Of a stretch of 52,386 nt of DNA, positions 43,471 to 50,947 are shown one piece after another. The stretch is taken from positions 1 to 52,386 of the forward strand of contig NZ_LGHP01000002.1 of the NCBI RefSeq assembly GCF_001280845.1, given 5' to 3'. Made by a program: the position numbers and the translations under genes. The notes under the pieces are model-generated. The model was not told where the DNA came from. It saw nothing but the letters and a program-made list of their open reading frames with translations, and did no database searches. This DNA comes from Bacillus sp. FJAT-28004. Lineage in GTDB: Bacteria; Bacillota; Bacilli; Paenibacillales; Paenibacillaceae. How positions within the stretch are numbered: position 1 is the first letter of the stretch; the number at the start of each line of letters is the position of its first letter.

Positions 43471-43499
43471 TTGATATAGCTTGCATAGTATGGTACAAT
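43471..43499 (+). promoter_or_regulatory. Sigma-A promoter of rplU-prp-rpmA
   Basis: TTGATA (43471-43476) and TACAAT (43494-43499) are separated by 17 bp. A TG pair lies before the -10. Confidence 0.8.
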
Positions 43500-43504
43500 C
43501 TTTG

Positions 43505-43635
43505 GGTGTGTGTCTCGTACCTCATTGGAATGGGACGTACAAGTACCGCTCCGATTGGGTAAATAAGCGTTTACGGCTCATGCCGTGAGCCACCTGAATT
43601 AGGCGAGTCTTCGAAAATAAGGAGGTGCACCAACA
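43505..43635 (+). promoter_or_regulatory. L21 leader (ribosomal-protein autoregulation RNA)
   Basis: The 130-nt leader between promoter and rplU is structured: GGCTCA (43575-43580) pairs with TGAGCC (43586-43591), and GGACGTAC...GTACCG-type pairing lies upstream. It ends with AAGGAGGTG. Position and length match the L21 leader family of low-GC Gram-positives, thought to bind L21 and limit its own operon. I matched it by position and general form, not base by base. Confidence 0.75.
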
Positions 43636-43947
43636 ATGTTCGCAATTATCGTAACTGGCGGCAAGCAATACAAAGTTCAGGAAGGCGATGTTATCTACAT
43701 CGAAAAACTGGATTCTGAAGCAGGCGAAAGCGTAACGTTTGATCGTGTTTTGGCGGTTTCTAAAGGTGACGGTCTTGTAACTGGAACTCCGGTTGTTTCC
43801 GGCGCTACAGTAACAGGCAAAGTCGAGAAACAAGGCAAAGGCCAAAAAATCATCGTTTACAAATACAAAGCCAAAAAGAACTATCGTCGTAAGCAAGGTC
43901 ATCGTCAACCGTTTACAAAAGTAACAATCGAGAAAATCCAAGCGTAA
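43636..43947 (+). CDS. rplU: 50S ribosomal protein L21
   Basis: L21 binds 23S rRNA in the large subunit. The 103-aa product begins FAIIVTGGKQYKVQEGD and ends with the RKQGHRQPFTKVTIEKI signature. AAGGAGGTG precedes the ATG. prp follows after 11 bp. Confidence 0.98.
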   Translation: MFAIIVTGGKQYKVQEGDVIYIEKLDSEAGESVTFDRVLAVSKGDGLVTGTPVVSGATVTGKVEKQGKGQKIIVYKYKAKKNYRRKQGHRQPFTKVTIEKIQA

Positions 43948-43958
43948 GAGGAATTTCT

Positions 43959-44297
43959 ATGATAACAGTTACCTTTGTACGAAGAGCCGCTGACAGACGT
44001 ATCGTATCTTTTGCGGTCGAAGGACATGCTAAATATGCGAAACCCGGCAAAGATATCGTTTGTGCGGGTGTATCAGCCATTTCGGTTGGTACCGTTAACG
44101 CGATCGAAGCTCTTGCAGGAGAGGAGCTCCCTGCCAAGATGAAGAACGGCTGGCTATCGTCGGATATTCCGACGCTTGCAGACGAGGCTTCGGATGGTCG
44201 GATGCAGCTGCTGCTGGAATCGATGGCGGTTATGCTTGACACTATTGCAAAATCATACGGCAAGCATGTCGTCATTCATGAACATCTTAATGCGTAA
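43959..44297 (+). CDS. prp: Prp, cysteine protease that processes L27
   Basis: Prp removes the N-terminal extension of ribosomal protein L27, known from Staphylococcus aureus. The 112-aa product (YsxB in B. subtilis) has the catalytic His23 in EGHAKY and Cys35 in DIVCAGVSA. It lies between L21 and L27, whose extended N-terminus in this window carries the matching cleavage motif. Confidence 0.93.
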   Translation: MITVTFVRRAADRRIVSFAVEGHAKYAKPGKDIVCAGVSAISVGTVNAIEALAGEELPAKMKNGWLSSDIPTLADEASDGRMQLLLESMAVMLDTIAKSYGKHVVIHEHLNA

Positions 44298-44343
44298 GCG
44301 TTCGGAGTAGGTTTGTTTCACAAACCTTAAGTTCATGCTTACG
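44293..44343 (+). other. Nested hairpin between prp and rpmA
   Basis: Outer arms CGTAAGC (44293-44299) and GCTTACG (44337-44343) enclose a perfect AGGTTTG/CAAACCT stem (44309-44315, 44321-44327). The 5' arm overlaps the prp stop. No T-run follows. It ends 27 bp before the ribosome-binding site AGAAGGAGG. Confidence 0.55.
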
Positions 44344-44385
44344 AAGCAGGTTTGCTCACCAATCCTTTAGAAGGAGGGAATAACT

Positions 44386-44697
44386 ATGTTGAAACTGAAT
44401 CTTCAGCTCTTCGCTTCGAAGAAAGGTGTAGGTTCCACTAGAAACGGACGTGACTCACAGTCGAAACGCCTTGGCGCTAAACGTGCTGACGGTCAAACCG
44501 TATCTGCTGGAAGCATTTTGTTTCGCCAACGCGGAACAAAAATTCACCCAGGAACTAACGTAGGCATCGGGAAAGACGATACGCTTTATGCAAAAGTAGA
44601 AGGCGTAGTGAAGTTCGAACGTTGGGGACGCGACCGCAAAAAAGTGAGCGTGTATCCAGCTGTTCTTGCTCCGGTAGCTGCAGCAGTAGAAGCTTAA
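44386..44697 (+). CDS. rpmA: 50S ribosomal protein L27, with cleavable N-terminal extension
   Basis: L27 lies near the peptidyl-transferase centre. The 103-aa product begins MLKLNLQLFASKKG; family knowledge places Prp cleavage after LNLQLF, exposing ASKKG. The body has GSTRNGRDSQSKRLG and QRGTKIHPG motifs. AGAAGGAGG precedes the ATG. Confidence 0.97.
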   Translation: MLKLNLQLFASKKGVGSTRNGRDSQSKRLGAKRADGQTVSAGSILFRQRGTKIHPGTNVGIGKDDTLYAKVEGVVKFERWGRDRKKVSVYPAVLAPVAAAVEA

Positions 44698-44721
44698 TAC
44701 AACCTAATATATGCAACAAGC

Positions 44722-44753
44722 CCCGGCCTGCATCGCTTGGCCGGGTTTTTTTA
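44722..44753 (+). terminator. Terminator after rpmA
   Basis: A perfect CCCGGCC/GGCCGGG stem with a 10-nt loop is followed by seven T. It separates the ribosomal genes from spo0B. Confidence 0.92.
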
Positions 44754-44850
44754 TTCCATGGTTGATGACCGTAGGACGGCCGCATGATATACTGGATAAG
44801 CGAGCAAAAACGCTTTCAGAGTCTTTAGACGATGAAGTAGCTTTGACGGG

Positions 44851-44928
44851 GAAATATAAGCCGTTTATTAGGAAACTTACTTATAAATGCTTATATTTTC
44901 GGGAAATACGACGAAAGTAGGTTTAATC
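44851..44928 (+). repeat. Hairpin-repeat unit in front of spo0B
   Basis: Arms AAATATAAG (44852-44860) and CTTATATTT (44890-44898) enclose a second stem CGTTTAT/ATAAATG (one G-T pair). After the hairpin comes CGGGAAATACGAC, like CGGGGAAATGACA in unit 1 before lonB, and then TTTAATC as in unit 2. The unit reaches the spo0B start. Confidence 0.6.
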
Positions 44929-44929
44929 A

Positions 44930-45667
44930 ATGGGACGCTTAACAAAGGCGAAATATTACGTGGCAGCAACAATCGTATTGCCATCTGCTGCTGTATTTAT
45001 TTGGCCCAATCAAGTGTGGTTAACTGCTGTCTTTCTCGTTTGGCTTATAGCTGTTGCGACTTACTGGATACGAACGGAAAGAAAAGAGCACGCAGAGCAG
45101 ACTACGCGGACGATTCACTCGTTGCAAAATTCTGCCATACGAACTCTCAATCATCATCGTCATGACTGGATGAACGACCTGCAAGTCGTGTTTGGTTATA
45201 TTAGGCTAAAAAAGCTGGATAAAGCCGTCGAGTTTGTGGAGAAAATAAGTGAACGGATGGCTGTGGAGAGTAGTATATCCAAGCTGGGTGTTCCATCTCT
45301 GATTAGTTATATCCAATCGTTTCGTACGATAACGAATGCGCTGGAATTGCAAGTTGTCATTAAAGGCGATATTCATTTAAACGAAATAACGGCAGAAGCC
45401 GATCAAATAGCCGAAACGCTCATTCATACGATTAACGCATATCGGTTTGCGGCGAAGCCTGGCTATGGTGATGCTGCTGTTCTTACGCTGGAGCTATCGC
45501 TAGATGAGGATGCACTGTATGCAACTTTCTATTATGATGGCGAACTAATGAATGAACAGCAATGGAAGCAAAAAATACAACAGCATTTGGTAGGCGCGCC
45601 AATGCAGCCGATCAACTTCGAGCAACCGTATGCAAAGGTGTTGCTGAGGGCGGAAATGCGCGCATGA
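44930..45667 (+). CDS. spo0B: Spo0B-like sporulation phosphotransferase with membrane anchor
   Basis: Spo0B passes phosphate from Spo0F to Spo0A in the phosphorelay. The 245-aa product has the helical-hairpin motif HRHDWMNDLQ with His78 matching the phosphorylated histidine, followed by a degenerate kinase-like C-terminal domain. Gene order rpmA-spo0B-obg is as in B. subtilis. Unlike the soluble B. subtilis protein, it has two N-terminal hydrophobic segments, at about 8-25 and 29-47, which predict membrane anchoring. The ribosome-binding site is weak (AGTAGG). obg follows after 13 bp. Confidence 0.87.
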   Translation: MGRLTKAKYYVAATIVLPSAAVFIWPNQVWLTAVFLVWLIAVATYWIRTERKEHAEQTTRTIHSLQNSAIRTLNHHRHDWMNDLQVVFGYIRLKKLDKAVEFVEKISERMAVESSISKLGVPSLISYIQSFRTITNALELQVVIKGDIHLNEITAEADQIAETLIHTINAYRFAAKPGYGDAAVLTLELSLDEDALYATFYYDGELMNEQQWKQKIQQHLVGAPMQPINFEQPYAKVLLRAEMRA

Positions 45668-45680
45668 ACGGGGGCACAAC

Positions 45681-47006
45681 ATGTTTGTCGATAAAGCGAA
45701 GATATTTGTAAAAGGCGGCGACGGAGGCGATGGTATCGTTTCTTTTCGCCGTGAGAAGTATGTCGAGCAGGGCGGTCCTGCAGGCGGAGACGGTGGCCGT
45801 GGCGGAGACTTGATTTTTCAAGTTGACGAAGGGCTTCGTACACTAATGGACTTCCGCTATCAGAAGCATTTCAAGGCTGATCGCGGTGAGCGCGGAAAAG
45901 TAAAAAGCATGCATGGAGCGGGCGCTGACGATACAATCGTACGTATTCCGCCGGGCACAATAATCGTTGATGATGATACGCAAGAAATTATTGCGGATAT
46001 GACTCGTCACGGTCAACAAATCGTTATTGCAAAAGGCGGACGCGGTGGACGCGGCAATATTCGCTTCGCTACGCAAAATAATCCAGCTCCATATATTTCG
46101 GAGAATGGAGAAGAGGGGCAAGAGCGCTGGGTTGTGCTTGAGCTTAAGGTAATGGCTGATGTAGGCCTAGTTGGTTTTCCTAGCGTAGGTAAATCCACTT
46201 TGCTATCCGTCGTTTCTGGCGCTAAGCCCAAAATTGGTGCATATCATTTTACGACGATTACACCTAATCTAGGTGTCGTTGACGTCGGGGATAGCCGCAG
46301 CTTCGTTATGGCTGACTTGCCTGGGTTAATTGAAGGAGCACATGAGGGCGTAGGCCTCGGCCATGAGTTTCTTCGTCACGTAGAGCGGACAAGAGTTATC
46401 GTTCATGTCATTGATATGTCTGCATCTGAGGGACGCGATCCTTTCGAGGATTGGGTGAAAATCAATGAGGAGCTTGTTCTCTATAATGAGAAGCTCGCAG
46501 ATCGTCCGCAAATTATTGCAGCTAACAAAATGGACATGCCGGATTCTGAGGAGCAGCTTGAATTGTTCAAGCAGAAGCTTGCAGAAGTAAGCGGTGATCG
46601 CCAATATGAAATTTTGCCAATCTCCTCGCTAACGAAAAAAGGCGTACAGGAACTTCTATATAAAGCAGCTGACGTTCTGGATACGGTTTCTGAGCAAGTT
46701 GAAATCGCAGATGTGAAAGATGTTGCTGAACGGAAGGTTTACACGTACGAGAAGCGTCAAGAAACGACATTCACTATCCATAAGGAAGATGAAGTGTACG
46801 TTATCGTGAGCGAAGGTATTAGTAATTATATGAAACGGATGAATTTGACTTCCTATGATGCGGTCATGCGCTTTGCGCGTACGATGCGCAAAATGGGCGT
46901 TGATGCCGAGCTTCGGAAGATGGGAGCAAAAGACGGCGATATGGTTCAAATCGGTGATTTTGCTTTTGAATTCTTCGAGGGCAGCGACTATAATCCGAAT
47001 GGCTAG
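45681..47006 (+). CDS. obg: Obg GTPase
   Basis: Obg is an essential GTPase in 50S assembly and stress and sporulation control. The 441-aa product has the glycine-rich Obg fold (1-158, with GGDGGDGIVSFRREK), the G domain with P-loop GFPSVGKS at 165-172, and the C-terminal OCT domain. It is probably co-transcribed with spo0B. The start is ATG 45681. Confidence 0.97.
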   Translation: MFVDKAKIFVKGGDGGDGIVSFRREKYVEQGGPAGGDGGRGGDLIFQVDEGLRTLMDFRYQKHFKADRGERGKVKSMHGAGADDTIVRIPPGTIIVDDDTQEIIADMTRHGQQIVIAKGGRGGRGNIRFATQNNPAPYISENGEEGQERWVVLELKVMADVGLVGFPSVGKSTLLSVVSGAKPKIGAYHFTTITPNLGVVDVGDSRSFVMADLPGLIEGAHEGVGLGHEFLRHVERTRVIVHVIDMSASEGRDPFEDWVKINEELVLYNEKLADRPQIIAANKMDMPDSEEQLELFKQKLAEVSGDRQYEILPISSLTKKGVQELLYKAADVLDTVSEQVEIADVKDVAERKVYTYEKRQETTFTIHKEDEVYVIVSEGISNYMKRMNLTSYDAVMRFARTMRKMGVDAELRKMGAKDGDMVQIGDFAFEFFEGSDYNPNG

Positions 47007-47030
47007 AGCATTCGCACATATTAAGAAATG

Positions 47031-47060
47031 AAGACGGCGAAAGCCGTCTTTTCTTATTTT
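47031..47060 (+). terminator. Terminator after obg
   Basis: An 8-bp perfect stem AAGACGGC/GCCGTCTT with a GAAA tetraloop is followed by TTCTTATTTT. Confidence 0.92.
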
Positions 47061-47065
47061 GCCTA

Positions 47066-47094
47066 TTGCCCCAAGCTGTATATTTCGATATAAT
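47066..47094 (+). promoter_or_regulatory. Promoter of the ACT-hom-thrB-pheA operon
   Basis: TTGCCC (47066-47071) and TATAAT (47089-47094) are separated by 17 bp. The start codon of the first gene lies 43 bp downstream. Confidence 0.65.
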
Positions 47095-47137
47095 GTCCAC
47101 TATAGGTGAACAATTGTCTTTTTGAGGAGGACGAATA

Positions 47138-47575
47138 GTGACGAAACGCTATTATGTCGTTCGAGAGGATATTTTACCGGAAGCGATTATGAAGACGATA
47201 CAAGTAAAGGAGATGCTTGGCCGGGGAGATGCGGCAACCGTTCATGAAGCGGTTGAACGCGTGGGACTTAGCCGAAGCGCTTTTTATAAGTATAAAGATG
47301 GTGTCTATGCGCTTAATGAGCTGGAACGAGAACGAATTGCGACGATCTCCATGGATTTGGAGCATCGTTCAGGCGTGCTCTCGAACGTGCTTAGCATGGT
47401 AGCGAGCTTGGATGGCAATGTGCTGACGATGAATCAGACTATTCCGCTTCAAGGGTTCGCTAATGTCGTCATTTCGGTCGATATTTCGCAGCTTTCCGGG
47501 GAACTGTCATCGCTGGTCGAGATGCTTCGCAGCCAAGCTGGCGTGCGTAAAGCTTCGGTCATCGGACAAGGATAA
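47138..47575 (+). CDS. HTH-ACT-domain regulator (PheB/ThrR type)
   Basis: The 145-aa product has an N-terminal helix-turn-helix-like segment (about 34-60, AVERVGLSRSAFYKYKDG) and a C-terminal ACT domain (about 70-143), which usually binds an amino acid. B. subtilis PheB has this layout before pheA; from memory, a protein of this kind has been linked there to control of threonine genes. Here it lies directly before hom and thrB, which suits that role. Start is GTG 47138 with GAGGAGG upstream. The ligand is inferred from context only. Confidence 0.85.
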   Translation: MTKRYYVVREDILPEAIMKTIQVKEMLGRGDAATVHEAVERVGLSRSAFYKYKDGVYALNELERERIATISMDLEHRSGVLSNVLSMVASLDGNVLTMNQTIPLQGFANVVISVDISQLSGELSSLVEMLRSQAGVRKASVIGQG

Positions 47576-47599
47576 CAGAATCGATAATGGAGGGTATAT

Positions 47600-48886
47600 A
47601 TGAAGCCGGTTAAAGTTGGATTATTAGGTCTTGGAACAGTTGGTACTGGTGTAGTTCGCATTGTTGAAGGGCATCAGGATGATTTGGCAAGTCAGGTCGG
47701 CTCGCCGATCGTAATTGAAAAGGTACTCGTTCAAGACAAAAGTAAATCGCGTAATATTGCAGTTGACTCAAGCAAGCTCACTGAGGATCCTTGGGAAGTA
47801 ATCCGTCACCCTGAGATTGATGTAATTGTTGAAGTTATGGGAGGAATCGGGCTTACAAAAGAGTATATTTTGGAAGCACTCTCCCTTGGCAAGCATGTAG
47901 TAACCGCAAATAAAGATTTGATGGCTATGCATGGTCCTGAAATATTGGCGAAAGCCAAAGAAAACCGTTGCGACGTGCTATATGAAGCAAGCGTAGCTGG
48001 CGGCATTCCGATTATACGTACGCTTGTCGAAGGTTTCGCCTCCGACCGCATTAATAAGATTATGGGTATCGTGAACGGCACTACCAATTTTATTTTGACA
48101 AAGATGAGTCAAGAGGGCGCTTCCTACCTAGATGTGCTTAAGGAAGCTCAGGAGCTGGGTTATGCTGAGTCAGATCCGACATCGGATGTTGAAGGACTGG
48201 ATGCAGCGCGCAAAATGACAATTCTCGCTACGATCGGCTTCCGCGCGAATGTAGCGCTTGAGGACGTATCCGTTCAAGGCATTTCTTCCGTATCGAAAGA
48301 GGATATTTTGTATGCGAAGCGTCTGGGTTATGAAGTGAAGCTGCTAGGTATCGCAGAGCGTCAGGATGACCTTATCAGCATCAGCGTACAACCAACGATG
48401 GTTAAACAATCACATCCGATCGCATCGGTTAATGGCGTATTTAACGCGGTTTATGTATATGGCGAAGCTGTTGGCGAAACGATGTTCTACGGTGCAGGCG
48501 CGGGTGAGCTTCCGACGGCTACCTCGATCGTATCCGATTTGGTTGCAGTCGTGAAGAACCTAAAGCTTGGCGTGAACGGTATGCAGGGAAGTCTTGCATA
48601 TAAAGAGAAGAAACTCAAAACCGACGAGCAAATTTCATCGAAATATTTCATTCTACTTAATGTAGCGGATCGTGCCGGTGTTCTTGCACGCATTACGCAA
48701 GTACTAGCTGACTTTGAGGTTAGCTTGGAGTCTGTATTGCAGCAGCCGACACCGTCAAGTCCGGAAGCTGAGATCATCATCATCACTCATGATGCGAACA
48801 AAGCTGCAATCCAGAAGGTACTTTCTAAGTTTGAGTCACTGGATGTCGTTCATAAAGTGAAAAGCGTCTATCGCGTAGAAGGATAA
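47600..48886 (+). CDS. hom: Homoserine dehydrogenase
   Basis: Hom reduces aspartate semialdehyde to homoserine for threonine and methionine. The 428-aa product has NAD(P)-binding GLGTVGTGV at 10-18, the catalytic region GLDAARKM, and a C-terminal ACT domain (about 350-428) suggesting feedback by threonine. GGAGGG precedes the ATG. thrB follows after 5 bp; no thrC is in the window. Confidence 0.96.
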   Translation: MKPVKVGLLGLGTVGTGVVRIVEGHQDDLASQVGSPIVIEKVLVQDKSKSRNIAVDSSKLTEDPWEVIRHPEIDVIVEVMGGIGLTKEYILEALSLGKHVVTANKDLMAMHGPEILAKAKENRCDVLYEASVAGGIPIIRTLVEGFASDRINKIMGIVNGTTNFILTKMSQEGASYLDVLKEAQELGYAESDPTSDVEGLDAARKMTILATIGFRANVALEDVSVQGISSVSKEDILYAKRLGYEVKLLGIAERQDDLISISVQPTMVKQSHPIASVNGVFNAVYVYGEAVGETMFYGAGAGELPTATSIVSDLVAVVKNLKLGVNGMQGSLAYKEKKLKTDEQISSKYFILLNVADRAGVLARITQVLADFEVSLESVLQQPTPSSPEAEIIIITHDANKAAIQKVLSKFESLDVVHKVKSVYRVEG

Positions 48887-48891
48887 AGCTT

Positions 48892-49878
48892 ATGAACAAT
48901 CGCAGAGTTATCGTGAAAATACCAGCAAGCACGGCTAATCTAGGACCAGGCTTCGACACGCTTGGGATGGCACTTTCGTTATATGCTTGGATTGAGATGA
49001 GCGTCTCTGAACAAACAGAATTCCAGTTTTACGGCGATCAAATGAGTGGTTTGCCAAAAGACAAAACCAATTTGATCTATAAGGTTGCGCAGCTTGTGTT
49101 CAAAGAGGCAGGCGTATCTGTGCCTGAGCTCTCTATTTCGATGCACAGCGATATTCCGCTTACTCGCGGTCTTGGCAGCAGCGCATCAGCTATAGTTGGC
49201 GCTCTTGTAGCTTCAAACGCATTGATTGGCAGTCCGCTTACGGATGATAAGCTGTTCCAAATGGCAACAGCGCTGGAAGGGCATCCGGATAATGTGGGCG
49301 CATCCTTATTCGGCGGCATTGTCGTCTCTGCTTGGGATGGAGAGAGAGCTGATTATGTTAGAATTGAGCCGCATCACAAGCTCAAGACGCTAGTAGCGAT
49401 TCCAGCCTTTCAGTTGTCGACGGAGAAAGCGCGCCACGCGCTGCCGTCTTCAATCAGTATGGCTGACGCAATATTTAACGTCAGCCGCAGCTCTTTGCTC
49501 GTCGCTGCGCTTGCTGGCGGCGAGCTGGGAATGATCCGCCATGCGATGAAGGATCGGCTGCACCAGCCTTATCGTGCAGCGTTGATTCCGGGCATGGCGA
49601 CCATTCTAGAGCGCGCGGTAGAGCACGGCGCGCTGGGCGCAGCGCTAAGCGGAGCAGGGCCGACGCTGATTGCATTTGTTGAGGCTGGGACTGAACACAG
49701 CTCAGGCGAATCCATGCTCGAAACATTTCTGCTTGATACGCTGAAGCAGGAGGGAATTGAAGCGAAGACGCTATGGTTGTCTCCATGCGCTCAGGGTCCT
49801 CAAATTACGATAGAGGATATTTCTTCGCAACCTGCGATTCCTCTGCCGGATAGAATTAAAGGAGAAATGAAGCGATGA
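48892..49878 (+). CDS. thrB: Homoserine kinase
   Basis: ThrB phosphorylates homoserine. The 328-aa GHMP-family protein has the substrate-binding PASTANLGPGFDTLG near the N-terminus and the phosphate-binding TRGLGSSASA at 91-100. Motif 3 is GAALSGAGPTL. It overlaps pheA by 4 bp, so the two are coupled. With hom it covers two of the three threonine-branch steps. Confidence 0.95.
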   Translation: MNNRRVIVKIPASTANLGPGFDTLGMALSLYAWIEMSVSEQTEFQFYGDQMSGLPKDKTNLIYKVAQLVFKEAGVSVPELSISMHSDIPLTRGLGSSASAIVGALVASNALIGSPLTDDKLFQMATALEGHPDNVGASLFGGIVVSAWDGERADYVRIEPHHKLKTLVAIPAFQLSTEKARHALPSSISMADAIFNVSRSSLLVAALAGGELGMIRHAMKDRLHQPYRAALIPGMATILERAVEHGALGAALSGAGPTLIAFVEAGTEHSSGESMLETFLLDTLKQEGIEAKTLWLSPCAQGPQITIEDISSQPAIPLPDRIKGEMKR

Positions 49879-50750
49879 AGACGATAGCAGTTTTACCTGC
49901 TGGTTCCGTATCGGATGAAGCAGCGAGACATTTATTCCGCGGAGAAGAAATAGACTGGAAGCATCATAGGTTAATATCCGATGTGTTCTTATCTACAGTC
50001 AACGGAATAAGTGATTACAGCGTCATTCCGATCGAGAATACGATAGAGGGTTCCGTAAGCCTCCATATGGATTGGCTTGTACATGAGGTTGATATTCCGA
50101 TTCAAGCGGAGTGGGTTTACCCGTCCATTCAAAATTTAATTGGCCGTCAATCCGAGCTGTTAAACGATAACGGGGAACTGGATTACTCGCGTATTACCAA
50201 AGTGATTAGCCATCCTGTAGCGATCGCACAGTGCTTGCAATTTTTACGAACGCATCTACCGCATGCCGTCACAGAGCATGTCAGCAGTACAGCAGAGGGT
50301 GTTAGAATCGTTAAGAACAACCCGAACGCTGGTTTGGCGGCTATAGGCACGATGACGGCTGCTGCGAACGAGAAGCTCGATGTTCTTGCAAGCGAAATTA
50401 CGGATCATGATAATAACTACACTCGTTTTTTGCTGGTCGGGTCAAAACCGTACACGGATCGTCAATCCGATAATATAAAAACGAGCATATTAATAACGTT
50501 GCCAGAAGACTACCCGGGGGCGCTACATCAGGTTCTATCTGCTTTTGCATGGCGCAAAATCAACTTGTCCCGTATTGAATCCCGCCCGACGAAGAAGAAG
50601 CTCGGCAATTATTATTTCTTTATCGACATTGACATGGCTCTTGATACCGTTCTGCTGCCATCGGCCATACAAGAAATTGAAGCAATTGGCTGCCAGGTTC
50701 GCGTATTAGGAAGCTATCCAAGCTTTACTGAATTCAAGAAACAACAATAG
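49875..50750 (+). CDS. pheA: Prephenate dehydratase
   Basis: PheA makes phenylpyruvate for phenylalanine. The 291-aa monofunctional protein has the catalytic domain with PIENTIEGSV and NYTRFLLVG, and a C-terminal ACT domain with LSRIESRPTKKKLG, the phenylalanine-binding motif. The usual N-terminal LGPxGTF is altered to LPAGSVS. It ends the operon. Confidence 0.94.
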   Translation: MKTIAVLPAGSVSDEAARHLFRGEEIDWKHHRLISDVFLSTVNGISDYSVIPIENTIEGSVSLHMDWLVHEVDIPIQAEWVYPSIQNLIGRQSELLNDNGELDYSRITKVISHPVAIAQCLQFLRTHLPHAVTEHVSSTAEGVRIVKNNPNAGLAAIGTMTAAANEKLDVLASEITDHDNNYTRFLLVGSKPYTDRQSDNIKTSILITLPEDYPGALHQVLSAFAWRKINLSRIESRPTKKKLGNYYFFIDIDMALDTVLLPSAIQEIEAIGCQVRVLGSYPSFTEFKKQQ

Positions 50751-50792
50751 CTTTTATTCGTAAAAGTGCAATAATAATCGATGTGTTTATAG

Positions 50793-50832
50793 AAAGCCGG
50801 GTTCACTCTGAGGGGTGAGCTCGGCTTTTTTA
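50793..50832 (+). terminator. Terminator after pheA
   Basis: AAAGCCG, G and CACTC pair with GGGTG, C and CGGCTTT across a long imperfect stem, then TTTTT. Confidence 0.8.
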
Positions 50833-50947
50833 CTATTTTTTTTGTGAAAGTGGAGACACCTGCCCATATTCTGCATAGGATGTAAGGATTGATAATAGGC
50901 ATTAGCAGTGCCTGGTTATTCAGAACGTGACAGGAGGTTAACAGCGA

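Noticed and set aside
44711..44920. A 69-codon frame after rpmA
   Set aside because: It starts before and runs through the rpmA terminator and the spo0B hairpin unit, with no ribosome-binding site.
50860..50900. CATATT and GATAATA before the safA-like gene as a sigma-E promoter
   Set aside because: The -35-like CATATT is present, but no CATACAAT-like -10 occurs 13-15 bp later.
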